Shown in pieces: positions 15,911-24,451 of a stretch of DNA of 64,000 bases. A model generated the notes under the pieces. The model was not told the DNA's origin and did not search any database. It saw nothing but the letters and a program-made list of their open reading frames with translations. Position 1 is the first letter of the stretch, and each line of letters begins with the position of its first letter. Origin of the DNA: Pseudomonas sp. UBA5706 (lineage in GTDB: Bacteria; Pseudomonadota; Gammaproteobacteria; Pseudomonadales; Pseudomonadaceae); the NCBI RefSeq assembly GCF_002419965.1, contig NZ_DIHC01000031.1, forward strand, positions 1-64,000. The letters are read 5' to 3'. The position numbers were made by a program, and so were the translations under genes.

Positions 15911-18151
15911 TCAATAGCTATCAGGTATTTGGCTAACATAGCTCCATATTTCGTCATCCGAGCGATCCAACTCTACAAGAATTTTTTCAATCTTACCTTG
16001 ATGCTTACGCACAGGCTTGTATATTGTTTCACCTTTATCCTTACTAGTATCCAAGTACCCATTACTCACCATGTAGCGAAGAACCTGCACAAGACTTTTC
16101 TTATCTACATGAGTGAGTCCCTTAGTTAGGGTGTGCTCAAGCCTCCCATTACCTGCCTGGCGATAAACCTTTATAAGAATTGACACAAGAATTGTTTGAG
16201 CTTTTGTGAGCCCAGAATTTTTTATTGCAGTGAGCGTATCAATTAATTCAAAGTTTTTGATGTTACACTTCTGAATCCAATTAGGAACTCCAGTGTTAGA
16301 CGAAATCCCAAATATGCTCTCGATATGGCAGTCGCGGATGACAACACCTGCGGGAGTGGTTTTACCAAGCTTTATTGATTCGAAAATTCCATCTACAAAT
16401 TCGATATTTCTTATATTATCATTCTCAAAACCAAGATCGCCAAAATGTGGTTCATTGAACACAACACCTTGAAAGTCCAATGCATCGATATCGGATTTGC
16501 TAAGCGCAGATATGCAATCCGAGATAGAGATCTTATTGGCTTTTTCTCTATGAATTGCATTCTTTACGTAATTTATAAATGCGCCAGCCGATTTACCTTT
16601 TTTAATATCGTAGCCCAATATCGAGCTACCAAGATATTGAAGTGGATTTATCCATTTCAAGTCAGAAATTTTAGGGTCTGCCCCGTGAATTTTATCAGAA
16701 AGATCTAACGCCCGCAGTCCGTCCAAGATAAAGGTATCGACAAAATTTCGATCACTAGTCTCAGCACTAACACGCCCAAGCCCAGGCAGCCTTTGAAGCA
16801 TGACGGTTGACTGCTCGTTCGGATAGGTACCCGTAATTTCGTGGAAAGCTTTTACAACTTCGTTTTCTGTCAACGGGCCGAAATTTTGCGACTTAGTTCG
16901 AGTAAGACTAGCTAACCTGATCAAAACCTTTTTTACGGTATCAGGGTCTAGAATAGCATGAATTTTTGAGTCACGTTTGCACATAGCATCAATAAATTCG
17001 TACCAAAACCCTATTTCATCTCCGCTGGAGGATTGAAATAAATAGGCAAGTTGATCATTGCTAAGACTCGCAATAGTTTTCAAAACGAGTGGTTTTTTCG
17101 GTAGCCAATCTGGCAGACTCACTCCAACTTCATTAATAGCCAGATATTTTGTAAATTCTTCGAAACTAAACTCATCTTTACATCTAGCGACAAGTGTCTT
17201 CTCGGCCGCCAGACCCAACGCAGAAAACATTTCCTGATCGCTATTAAAGTAATGATCCCTGCCAGAAACCAGACATCCTGCACCGACTTTGGATAGGAGG
17301 TCTTTCACACCCTGCAGCGCGTGCCTTCTCAGATTCTCAAGTGTCGTTTTGTTTTCACTCCAAGGCCGAGAACCAATCTCGTCAAACCCATCCAATAGAA
17401 AACAGAGCCGCTTGCCATTATAGGCTTTTATAACACTGTTCGTATCATTTTCCCCAATCCCGAGGTGCCTGAAATGTCTACGCATTATCTCGACAGCGCT
17501 CTCAAGCCCCCAAGTTTCTTTAAGATCAATCGCGATAGGATAGAGAAGCGTATCATCAACCCTTTGAGCCAGGATGTGAAATACTTCTTTAAAGCATCTA
17601 CTTTTACCCGCACCGTAGTCACCGAGAAGAACAATTTTTTCTCCATTGACCAATTTCTGCGCAATATCAAAAACGCTAATTTCACTGCTATCTTGAAGCA
17701 TATACCCTACAGGCGTATATGCCGTTTTGTCATCTTCACCCGTCGTTGGATCTACCGCACTCCCAAACTGCCGGTTAGATCTTACATTATTGTAAGTCGG
17801 AAAATCGAAAAACATTTTCCTAAAATCTTCAAAAGATATCACCTCGATGTAATTTTCTTTTCCAGCATCTTTCATACCTTGAGTAGGTGCAAAGTCACAA
17901 ATTATAAAAGGCCTGACCATGACATTCTTGATCATCAGCCCCATTCGGACAGTTTGAATTTTACCTACATCCTCTCTCACCTTCTCCAAGGATTTGTTCT
18001 TAGTAATCTCTATAATAACAAGTTCAATTTCAGAAATTCTTATCACACAATCGAAATTGACTCCGGCGATACGGTCCGCGCTGGCAGGCCTATTCCAGAT
18101 ATATTGCGCATACTGCCGCACACTGTTTTCCAAATCGCTCCAGTTGCCCAT
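15911..18151 (-). CDS. NACHT-type NTPase with N-terminal nuclease-like domain, probable anti-phage defence
   Basis: This 746-residue protein has a STAND-type NTPase core: Walker A LLGDYGAGKSR near residue 178 and a Walker B of NACHT form, LCFLLDGFDEIGS, near residue 253. The first 120 residues (VNFDCVIRISEIELVIIEITKNKS, then KVREDVGKI) resemble the core strands of a PD-(D/E)XK-like nuclease with a non-canonical active site. The C-terminal part holds beta-rich, repeat-like segments and ends in a winged-helix-like region. Bacterial NACHT proteins of this layout are established phage-defence factors. The gene is AT-rich compared with its neighbours, stands alone and lies at the prophage edge, so it was probably acquired as cargo that protects the lysogen. 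Target and trigger are not visible. Confidence 0.75.
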   Translation of the reverse strand: MGNWSDLENSVRQYAQYIWNRPASADRIAGVNFDCVIRISEIELVIIEITKNKSLEKVREDVGKIQTVRMGLMIKNVMVRPFIICDFAPTQGMKDAGKENYIEVISFEDFRKMFFDFPTYNNVRSNRQFGSAVDPTTGEDDKTAYTPVGYMLQDSSEISVFDIAQKLVNGEKIVLLGDYGAGKSRCFKEVFHILAQRVDDTLLYPIAIDLKETWGLESAVEIMRRHFRHLGIGENDTNSVIKAYNGKRLCFLLDGFDEIGSRPWSENKTTLENLRRHALQGVKDLLSKVGAGCLVSGRDHYFNSDQEMFSALGLAAEKTLVARCKDEFSFEEFTKYLAINEVGVSLPDWLPKKPLVLKTIASLSNDQLAYLFQSSSGDEIGFWYEFIDAMCKRDSKIHAILDPDTVKKVLIRLASLTRTKSQNFGPLTENEVVKAFHEITGTYPNEQSTVMLQRLPGLGRVSAETSDRNFVDTFILDGLRALDLSDKIHGADPKISDLKWINPLQYLGSSILGYDIKKGKSAGAFINYVKNAIHREKANKISISDCISALSKSDIDALDFQGVVFNEPHFGDLGFENDNIRNIEFVDGIFESIKLGKTTPAGVVIRDCHIESIFGISSNTGVPNWIQKCNIKNFELIDTLTAIKNSGLTKAQTILVSILIKVYRQAGNGRLEHTLTKGLTHVDKKSLVQVLRYMVSNGYLDTSKDKGETIYKPVRKHQGKIEKILVELDRSDDEIWSYVSQIPDSY

Positions 18152-18515
18152 GTCAATCCTTGAGTGTTAGTCAGAAGCAGCTAATTTGGCTGCGAATGTA
18201 CTGAGAAAGGCCTACGCAGCAGCTTGTGAGACATGCTAGCGTAGGATAGGTGAGTTTGGCTAGCTTTGGGGATGAAGTCAGGCCAAGCACGGGCTAGAGC
18301 TTAAGGTAAGCTGACAACTTGGTATGTAAAGCTCCGAACAAGTGCGTCGGTCTGAGCTATATTCATTGTCAAACGACGTCTCACAACTCAGACAACACTT
18401 TGTTAAATCCGCATCAGTTTTGTATACCGCCACTAACAAGATCAGATATATGTGCACGCATGGACTAAACCACTCAAATTAACCGCCCCTAGGAAAGTTA
18501 TCAAAATTCAAGTAT
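18152..18515. other. Intergenic region upstream of the NACHT gene
   Basis: About 360 bp of AT-rich DNA. It must contain the promoter of the leftward NACHT gene and the 3' end of the methylase transcript. I see no ORF, tRNA or convincing terminator in it. Confidence 0.5.
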
Positions 18516-19313
18516 TTATCTAAACAGTCCGTCGAAGACCCCAGTCTGCCAGTTCATGATTAACAGCTCCTCACTGAGTTCATTCCCCCTTAACCGCTGG
18601 TTTGAGTTTGTATACTGTACGCTGAGCTGCTGAACATGGAAGCCTTCAAATACGCGACGAATATCCGGGTGGTCATTGAGGCTTACCATTACTTTCCCTT
18701 TACATCGTCGCATGAAGTCTGCCATTCGCTCGTAATTTTCGAGTTCGAAGCCCACACCGTAACCAGCGGTTTGCCAGTACGGCGGGTCCATGTAATGGAA
18801 GGTGTGCGGCCTGTCATAACGCTCGGCGCAATCAAGCCAAGGAAGGTTTTCGACGTACGTACCGGCAAGCCGCTGCCACGCCGCTGATAGATTCTCCTCG
18901 ATCCGCAGCAGGTTAATAGCCGGCCCCGTGGTGGCCGTACCGAATGTCTGCCCCGATACCTTCCCGCCGAACGCATGCTGCTGCAGGTAGAAAAACCGCG
19001 CAGCGCGCTGGATGTCGGTCAGTGTCTCCGGGCGGGTCATCTTTTGCCATTCGAAGATCTGGCGGGAGCTGAGTGCCCATTTGAACTGGCGGATGAATTC
19101 TTCAAGGTGATTTTGAACGACGCGATACAGTGTCACCAGGTCGCCGTTGATGTCGTTCAAAACCTCAACGGGCGCCGCCTGGGGCCGCATGAAAAAGAGG
19201 GCCGCGCCTCCGGCGAATACTTCGACGTAGCATTCGTGAGGCGGAAACAGAGGGATTAGACGGTCGGCAAGACGGCGCTTGCCGCCCATCCAAGGAATGA
19301 TTGGACTAGACAT
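18516..19313 (-). CDS. D12 class DNA adenine N6-methyltransferase
   Basis: This Dam-like methyltransferase has 265 residues. The SAM-binding elements are PWMGGKRRLADRL at the N terminus and VEVFAGGAALFF near residue 30; the catalytic motif IV is DPPY near residue 175. Such solitary methylases are common near phage ends and may protect phage DNA from restriction or modify promoter sites. No cognate endonuclease gene is adjacent. The recognition site cannot be read from the sequence, although GATC is usual for the group. Confidence 0.9.
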   Translation of the reverse strand: MSSPIIPWMGGKRRLADRLIPLFPPHECYVEVFAGGAALFFMRPQAAPVEVLNDINGDLVTLYRVVQNHLEEFIRQFKWALSSRQIFEWQKMTRPETLTDIQRAARFFYLQQHAFGGKVSGQTFGTATTGPAINLLRIEENLSAAWQRLAGTYVENLPWLDCAERYDRPHTFHYMDPPYWQTAGYGVGFELENYERMADFMRRCKGKVMVSLNDHPDIRRVFEGFHVQQLSVQYTNSNQRLRGNELSEELLIMNWQTGVFDGLFR

Positions 19314-19482
19314 GAATTACGACCTTTACTGTACGGATGAACAGTTGTTAGACTCGCCTCGCTTTGTGCACAAGGCAGGAGTCTTGGCTGGACTTGCAGT
19401 AAAGGGCTGCGGGTTCGGTGATCGGTCAGGGTGTTGACGCACCTTGGCTGATCGCTCCTTTTATGATGATTGACTCCGAGGT

Positions 19483-19848
19483 ATGGAGCCTGTGGAAGCT
19501 GACTACGGTATTGACGATTGGCCCGACGAATTCACCCGCGAGGAAATGCTGGAGCAGCATGCGCATCTGCTCGAGGAGGAATGCCGGATGTTCAATGAGG
19601 AGTTGAGCCGTTATCGCAAGAACATGGCGAAGCTGATCGACATGCACGCTGAGGCGAGCGTTGAACGTGACAAGCTTCGTGCGGAGCTGGCAGCAGCAAA
19701 CGCTCATATCTCTAGGATGAACAATGAAGCGTATGAACGTGGCAGAACAATTGGGGCGCTGAAGGGCATCCTCAGCCAGCGCGAAGCCGTGATGCGGCAG
19801 TTCAACGTCCCGCAGGTTTACTTCGGCTCACCCCTGACAGAGTTATAG
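19483..19848 (+). CDS. Coiled-coil hypothetical protein
   Basis: This 121-residue protein is predicted to be largely a coiled coil (RKNMAKLIDMHAEASVERDKLRAELAAANAHI). It is one of few rightward genes in the leftward late region, so it is probably expressed separately, perhaps in the lysogen. GAGG precedes ATG 19483. Its 3' end overlaps the convergent Rz gene by about 30 bp. No function is suggested. Confidence 0.6.
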   Translation: MEPVEADYGIDDWPDEFTREEMLEQHAHLLEEECRMFNEELSRYRKNMAKLIDMHAEASVERDKLRAELAAANAHISRMNNEAYERGRTIGALKGILSQREAVMRQFNVPQVYFGSPLTEL

Positions 19849-20348
19849 GCACGCTGACAAGCCTGCCCAGCTATTCGAGCGGCGTCATAAGCTTTTGCCA
19901 GCTCTCCCGCTCGCTTGTCAGCCCTTTGGAACAGGTCGGAGAGCACCATGGCGGCGCGGCTGGCTGAAGCGCTTCGGAAGGAAGCTCCGGTATCACCGGT
20001 GGTACAGCTTGTTCGGGCAGCCAGTTTTCCTGCTGTTTCGCGCACCCGTTGCCCAGCAGCATCAGCACCGCCGCCATCAACAACTGCCGATTTCGTCTGT
20101 TCTTTCGCATCGCTTCCTACCTGGTTGATTGCTGCTTGACGGCGTTGCTCCTCGGTTCGATTTGCGGTGATCGCCGCAGCTAAGCCTTTCGCCTGAAGTG
20201 TTTGCTGGTCCGCTTGTTTCGCCTGCCACCGCTCATCAGCAACGGACTCCCCATGGTGGTATGCCCCATAGAGCGCCGCTGCCAGAACGGTCAGCATGCC
20301 TACGGCCACGTAGATGGACGCAGGTACACGCTTCAGACCGGCGATCAC
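19818..20348 (-). CDS. Rz-like inner membrane spanin (lysis protein)
   Basis: This is the inner-membrane subunit of the spanin complex that disrupts the outer membrane at the end of phage lysis. The 176-residue product has an N-terminal membrane anchor (IYVAVGMLTVLAAALYGAYHHG) followed by a long periplasmic Ala/Gln-rich coiled coil. The start is GTG 20348, overlapping the endolysin stop (GTGA) with GGGAGG upstream; the longer ORF runs back into the endolysin. A second frame inside it encodes the outer-membrane partner. It resembles the DUF2514 lysis proteins of Pseudomonas phages. Confidence 0.8.
   Translation of the reverse strand: MIAGLKRVPASIYVAVGMLTVLAAALYGAYHHGESVADERWQAKQADQQTLQAKGLAAAITANRTEEQRRQAAINQVGSDAKEQTKSAVVDGGGADAAGQRVRETAGKLAARTSCTTGDTGASFRSASASRAAMVLSDLFQRADKRAGELAKAYDAARIAGQACQRAYNSVRGEPK
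19871..20110 (-). CDS. Rz1-like outer membrane spanin lipoprotein, embedded in Rz
   Basis: The 79-residue reading frame lies wholly within the Rz gene in another frame, as in lambda Rz/Rz1. It begins with basic residues and a hydrophobic signal, then a lipobox-like cysteine (MLLGNGCAKQ), then a Pro-rich stretch (PPVIPELPSEALQP). That is the standard make-up of an outer-membrane spanin. The lipobox is imperfect at the -2 position. Confidence 0.7.
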   Translation of the reverse strand: MRKNRRNRQLLMAAVLMLLGNGCAKQQENWLPEQAVPPVIPELPSEALQPAAPPWCSPTCSKGLTSERESWQKLMTPLE

Positions 20349-20854
20349 GCAACCTCCCCGCCGGCGGCAATGTAATGCGCGATCAGGTCCTCGAACCTGT
20401 GCTCGCGCTGGCCGTAACCGGCACCTGGCAGACTCGCCCAAATATTTCGGCACTTCTGCACCGCCGATTCGATCGCGCCGTTCTTGATGTCCTCCAGCGC
20501 CCTGCGCTCTTTGATCAACTGGATTGCCCAGCGGTCCTGGCTGACGGGCGAGAAGTCGGGCAACCGCAGCTGAGCGCGGTAATGCACGTAATCCTTAAGC
20601 ATGAACTGGTACCTGCCGGAGGCGTTCGAAGTCTGACCCGACTTACTGAAGACCTTCGACTTGCGCCCGTTCGCAAACGGGTGCGTGGTGTAATCGCTGA
20701 ACAGCTCCAGTACCCCATCGGTACCGGTGACGATCACGTTGTAGCCGTCATCGGAACGGGCCAGATAATCAGCGCCAAGTTCTGACCAGGCGAGCATGTC
20801 CAAAAAAGCGAGCACGTTGCGACCACCAGCGGCCGTCTCGGAAATTCGAGCCAT
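20345..20854 (-). CDS. Lambda R-like endolysin (transglycosylase, GH104)
   Basis: This murein-degrading lysis enzyme has 169 residues. It aligns by eye with lambda R: FLDMLAWSE near the N terminus, where Glu is catalytic, then SGRYQFMLKD, DFSPVSQDRWAIQLIKERRAL and CRNIWASLPGAGYGQREH. It has no signal peptide, so export would depend on a holin, as in lambda. It overlaps Rz by 4 bp. Confidence 0.92.
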   Translation of the reverse strand: MARISETAAGGRNVLAFLDMLAWSELGADYLARSDDGYNVIVTGTDGVLELFSDYTTHPFANGRKSKVFSKSGQTSNASGRYQFMLKDYVHYRAQLRLPDFSPVSQDRWAIQLIKERRALEDIKNGAIESAVQKCRNIWASLPGAGYGQREHRFEDLIAHYIAAGGEVA

Positions 20855-21262
20855 TCATTTTTCTCCGGGCGTAAAAAACCCCGAACGGGTCGGGGTTGAG
20901 GTGTAGTGCTTGGCGCCGCCTATTCGGACGCCGGCCCAGAAGAGCCAGGCCCGCCATCGTGCAACGCCTTCTGCTCGCAGGGCGCGGTACAGCACCGCGT
21001 CGGCCTCCTTGCGCGTGACTTCGCCGGTTGTGTAGAGCCAGTCATGCACGGTCGCCGCATAGTTGCCGTAGCCGGAGACCAGGGCGAACAGCACGAACAG
21101 GAAGACGTTGTGCAGCACCTTGATGCTGGCAAAGTCGGTGGTGAATCCGGTAGGCACGGTGATGACGCGCAGATCCTCATCGGCCAGCATCAGATCGGCG
21201 AGCAGGACATGCGTCCACTTGCCGATCTGCTCGGTCTTCAGAGTGGTCGTGAAGCGGCTCAT
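20855..21262 (-). CDS. DUF1353 family phage protein
   Basis: A 135-residue protein of the DUF1353 family, common near lysis genes in tailed phages and of unknown role. Family segments are VPTGFTTDFASI and AATVHDWLYTTGEVTRKEADAVLYRAL. Its ATG overlaps the stop of the tail-fibre chaperone gene. The last 15 codons (STPTRSGFFTPGEK) are encoded by a terminator-like hairpin plus T-run and the ribosome site of the endolysin gene. The C-terminal tail may therefore be incidental. Confidence 0.8.
   Translation of the reverse strand: MSRFTTTLKTEQIGKWTHVLLADLMLADEDLRVITVPTGFTTDFASIKVLHNVFLFVLFALVSGYGNYAATVHDWLYTTGEVTRKEADAVLYRALRAEGVARWRAWLFWAGVRIGGAKHYTSTPTRSGFFTPGEK
20877..20897 (-). terminator. Terminator-like hairpin before the endolysin gene
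   Basis: AACCCCGA / TCGGGGTT with a 5-nt loop, followed on the minus strand by T6, lies inside the 3' end of the DUF1353 gene and just before the endolysin ribosome site. Confidence 0.7.
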
Positions 21263-21729
21263 GTCGGCAACTCCAGCGCCGGCAGACCGGAGAGGAAAGC
21301 GTCGAGATCCGGCTGCGGCTTCTCCCCGGCCAGCACCGCATTCAGATCGGTGTGCGCGTAATCCCATACCAGGCTGCGCCACCGCCGAAAGGCCTGGCCG
21401 TCTGCCTGGAACCGTGGCACGGCCGGTTCGTCGGCGTAGGAAATCGCGGTGAACAGGTTGTCATAGCCTCGCTGCCTAGCCGCCGCATCCAGCACCGTTT
21501 GAACCGCCGACTCATAGCGGGCGATAACGGCATCAACCGGCTCCTGAACAGCATTAGGTACAGGCGCCGAGGCCAGCTTCTCCCAGCCCGAACCCGTCCA
21601 GTGCGCGACTTGAGTGCCCGTCAACTTTGGCGGCTTCGTCGGCGTACTGCGCAATGGAAACGGCCCACCCTCATCGACTTCTTGATTGAGCACGTAGATG
21701 CCAGCTTCGTCCCAGACGTAGGCAATCAT
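21259..21729 (-). CDS. Tail fibre assembly (chaperone-like) protein
   Basis: A 156-residue protein immediately downstream of the tail fibre gene, overlapping it by 4 bp. It has a beta-rich N-terminal half and a helical C-terminal half (YESAVQTVLDAAARQRGYDNLFTAISYADEP ... FRRWRSLVWDY), the pattern of Tfa-like or XkdW-like fibre accessory proteins. It probably folds or caps the preceding fibre. Confidence 0.65.
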   Translation of the reverse strand: MIAYVWDEAGIYVLNQEVDEGGPFPLRSTPTKPPKLTGTQVAHWTGSGWEKLASAPVPNAVQEPVDAVIARYESAVQTVLDAAARQRGYDNLFTAISYADEPAVPRFQADGQAFRRWRSLVWDYAHTDLNAVLAGEKPQPDLDAFLSGLPALELPT

Positions 21730-23522
21730 GCTACCTCCTTAGCTTTGATGTAGTTAGTTAGCCCTTTTGTGACAGGCAGGTCCGGTACCTTGAATAGCGT
21801 TGAGCTGTCGTAAGGGGTGACCGAGGAGGATTTTCGAGCCAACCCGCCGCTTAACGCCAAGAGGTCTGAGTTTTGCATCAGCAGCCCGGTGATTGACGCG
21901 TTAGAAGCGAAGCCGGTTTGAGAAGCACCAAGCTGTTGCCAACTGAGAGTGTTATCGGTGCTTCGGACAACCTTGCCCGACGCTAAACCTACGTACCACG
22001 CTCCGACCCCGTCGGTTGCGGCACTGTAGGCCGCATCCCCGTTTACGGCCGAGGTAGGGGCCGTTACCGTCGCCAGCGACCAGGTCAACCCCTTGTCGTA
22101 GCTTTTGCTGATGCCAGGAACATTTGTGCCAGAAGGCATCTGCCCTACCGCCACCCACAACCCTTTTTCATCGGTGATCAAGTCGGCGATTGTGCCTCCC
22201 TTGGTGACACCTCCTATGCTCCAATTAACGCCGTTGTCGGTGCTTCGAATGATGTTGGTACCGAATGTTCCAACCCAGCTACCTTGACGGTCCGTGCTCA
22301 ATGCCGAGATATCAAAGGAAGAGCTGTTGCCCGCGTACACCTGTGTCCAGGTCACCCCATTATCGGCGCTACGGCGCAGGTACTGGGTTGAAGTGCCCAC
22401 AATCCAGACACCGTTGCCATCTGCAGCCATGCTTGTGTAGAGGGCTGAGGGTAAATTCGCGACGTTGATGAGCGTCCAGGTCAATCCATTGTCCGTGCTG
22501 CGAGCGGCGTAGGTCATGCCTGCCGTTGAGCTGGTGTAAGCCGTGGCAATCCAGACACCTCGCTTATCGGTGTCGAAGGAATACATGCTATGGCTGGACG
22601 ATCCGAGCGCGGCCGCCAGGCTGATGGCCGTCCACGTCAGACCGCCATCAGTGCTTCGGTACAGGGTGCTTGTCCCTGCACCTTTGCCAAGCATGACGCC
22701 GTCCTTTCCGACTTTGATTTTGGTAAGTACAAAGCCTGCGGCCGTCGATGAGTACGCCGCCCATGTGTCACCTGCAGTTGCACCAAGCAACCCAACCCTG
22801 GCGAAAAGCTCAGGGTAGGCGGCCTGCAAGTACAACCCACCGGTGAGTGGCAGAAACGTGCCATCAACAGAGCCTGCTGCCTGTAAAACCTCACCGACGC
22901 GATGACGAGGTCGCCACTGAATCGACGTGCCGTCATCGCTCACGGTGAACACGTAACCCTTCTTGTTTGTGTAAGACGCAATGCCCACCGCGGCCCGTGC
23001 GGCGTCTGCGATGATCTGGGCTTGATCCCTGATTGCGGCAGTCTGCTCCTTTACCTGACCAGCGGCGGCGACCTGCGCTTGCCCGTTAGTGGTGGCGAGT
23101 TGAGCTTGCTCCGCTGCAAACTGAACCTGTGCCTGGCCGTTGGCTGTAGCGAGGCGTGCCTGCTCGGCAGCCAATGTCACCTGAGCCTTCGCCAAATCGA
23201 CCTGCGCCTTTGCAAGATCGACCTGCGCCTGGCCGCTTTCCGTGGCGGCGACCGCAGACTTGGCCGCCGCGACCTTTGAGTCGTTTGCAGCACTCGCCGC
23301 CTTCTGCGCGTCCATAGCGCTCTGGGCGGCGTCCTGACGGTAGCCATCAGCCGCATTAACCTGCCGCCCGATCCACGTGAGCGCGTAATTGACTTGAGGC
23401 ACCATGGCCTGTTCGGCCTGAAGCGATGCGCCGACTTTGCCGTCAAACACGTCTTCTGGATCTGTAGGCAATGCCGGCGGCGGGAGTAGATCGATTGTTG
23501 GAAAAACCAGAGGATCTGCCAT
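21726..23522 (-). CDS. Tail fibre / receptor-binding protein with six Asp boxes
   Basis: This 598-residue protein is the likely host-range determinant. Residues 1-60 should attach it to the tail. Residues 60-180 are an Ala/Gln-rich coiled coil with near-repeats (AKAQVDLAKAQVTLAAEQARL). From about residue 260 there are six Asp-box (BNR) motifs, SxDxGxxW or close: residues 290 STDGGLTW, 342 STDNGLTW, 385 SADNGVTW, 427 STDNGVNW, 474 SYDKGLTW and 521 STDNTLSW. They indicate a six-bladed beta-propeller, as in sialidases and photosystem-assembly-like proteins. Catalytic residues of a sialidase were not identified, so carbohydrate binding is the safer guess. Confidence 0.8.
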   Translation of the reverse strand: MADPLVFPTIDLLPPPALPTDPEDVFDGKVGASLQAEQAMVPQVNYALTWIGRQVNAADGYRQDAAQSAMDAQKAASAANDSKVAAAKSAVAATESGQAQVDLAKAQVDLAKAQVTLAAEQARLATANGQAQVQFAAEQAQLATTNGQAQVAAAGQVKEQTAAIRDQAQIIADAARAAVGIASYTNKKGYVFTVSDDGTSIQWRPRHRVGEVLQAAGSVDGTFLPLTGGLYLQAAYPELFARVGLLGATAGDTWAAYSSTAAGFVLTKIKVGKDGVMLGKGAGTSTLYRSTDGGLTWTAISLAAALGSSSHSMYSFDTDKRGVWIATAYTSSTAGMTYAARSTDNGLTWTLINVANLPSALYTSMAADGNGVWIVGTSTQYLRRSADNGVTWTQVYAGNSSSFDISALSTDRQGSWVGTFGTNIIRSTDNGVNWSIGGVTKGGTIADLITDEKGLWVAVGQMPSGTNVPGISKSYDKGLTWSLATVTAPTSAVNGDAAYSAATDGVGAWYVGLASGKVVRSTDNTLSWQQLGASQTGFASNASITGLLMQNSDLLALSGGLARKSSSVTPYDSSTLFKVPDLPVTKGLTNYIKAKEVA

Positions 23523-24451
23523 CAGCTGAGGCTCCTGACTTTAAGTGTGTATTGGCCGATGTCATAAGTCGGCAGACCGGTATCAAAGTCGTCGAATATC
23601 CCGACAATGACGGTGTAACTGAGGTCGCTCGACCCCACGTACAGCGAGGGGATGTCTTCGACGTCATCCAACACGCGCTGCATATTGGTTATCTCGTCGT
23701 CACCGATCAGGATCACCTGGTAGTCGATGGATCGGCGACGTCCCCGTTTGGTGAGCGTGATACTCCCGTCGAACTCATCCTTTAAGGTTGAATACTTCTT
23801 GCGGCCGAATGAGGTGCCGTAAACGGCGGTACCGATAGTTTTGGCCCAGCCGACGATCATCATCCCCACCTGAGCAATTCCCCCAGGAGCGTTGACGATT
23901 ACCCGAATATCAGCATTGTTGAACGGCGGGAGATCGAATTCAGCGAGATTGTCTTTCGTCTTGAAGGGGCCAAAGTAATACTGGTAGTAACTTCCACCTG
24001 CTTTGCGCGACATGACAATTGTCTTGTCGTATACCGGCGCCGCAGTGCCTGGCACCGTCATGACGATGCGAACGGAAGTGGCTCGTACGCCTACCATGCC
24101 CAATGAATTTACCCGCTTCCCCGGACGTAGCGTCAAGTCAATGACTTCAGGGTAAGAGGTAAAGGTTCCAATCTTCCAGGTGCTACCGATGTTTTTGTTA
24201 AACATTCGGTATTTGTTCACCCAGCCGAGATTCAGCCACGCTGACGGTGATGCAGTATCGGTTACCGGATGACGATTATCGTTATCCACCACAGCTTCGT
24301 AGTTGATCCGATCAATCGTCACCCGATTACCGACTTTGTATTTTGCCAGCGGGTCGTAACTTGCGTAGTCCGCATCGGGCAAGTTACTCAGAACGAAACG
24401 TGCCGGGGTTATTTCAATCCCCGGCACCACCCTCATTTTTTCATCATTCAT
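23522..24451 (-). CDS. Minor tail protein of unknown type
   Basis: A 309-residue protein between tape measure and tail fibre, so probably part of the distal tail or baseplate. It is predicted to be mainly beta. YDPLAKYKVGNRVTIDRINYEAVVDN resembles a small carbohydrate-binding module as found in chitinases and phage tail tips. The C-terminal domain (RSIDYQVILIGDDEITNMQRVLDDVEDIPSLYVG) looks like a tail attachment domain. It overlaps the tape-measure stop (ATGA). Confidence 0.6.
   Translation of the reverse strand: MNDEKMRVVPGIEITPARFVLSNLPDADYASYDPLAKYKVGNRVTIDRINYEAVVDNDNRHPVTDTASPSAWLNLGWVNKYRMFNKNIGSTWKIGTFTSYPEVIDLTLRPGKRVNSLGMVGVRATSVRIVMTVPGTAAPVYDKTIVMSRKAGGSYYQYYFGPFKTKDNLAEFDLPPFNNADIRVIVNAPGGIAQVGMMIVGWAKTIGTAVYGTSFGRKKYSTLKDEFDGSITLTKRGRRRSIDYQVILIGDDEITNMQRVLDDVEDIPSLYVGSSDLSYTVIVGIFDDFDTGLPTYDIGQYTLKVRSLS

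Noticed and set aside
22990..23280. Repeated DNA in the tail fibre gene taken as a possible repeat array
   Set aside because: The repeats are in frame and encode the Ala/Gln coiled coil; they are protein repeats and not a CRISPR or mobile repeat.
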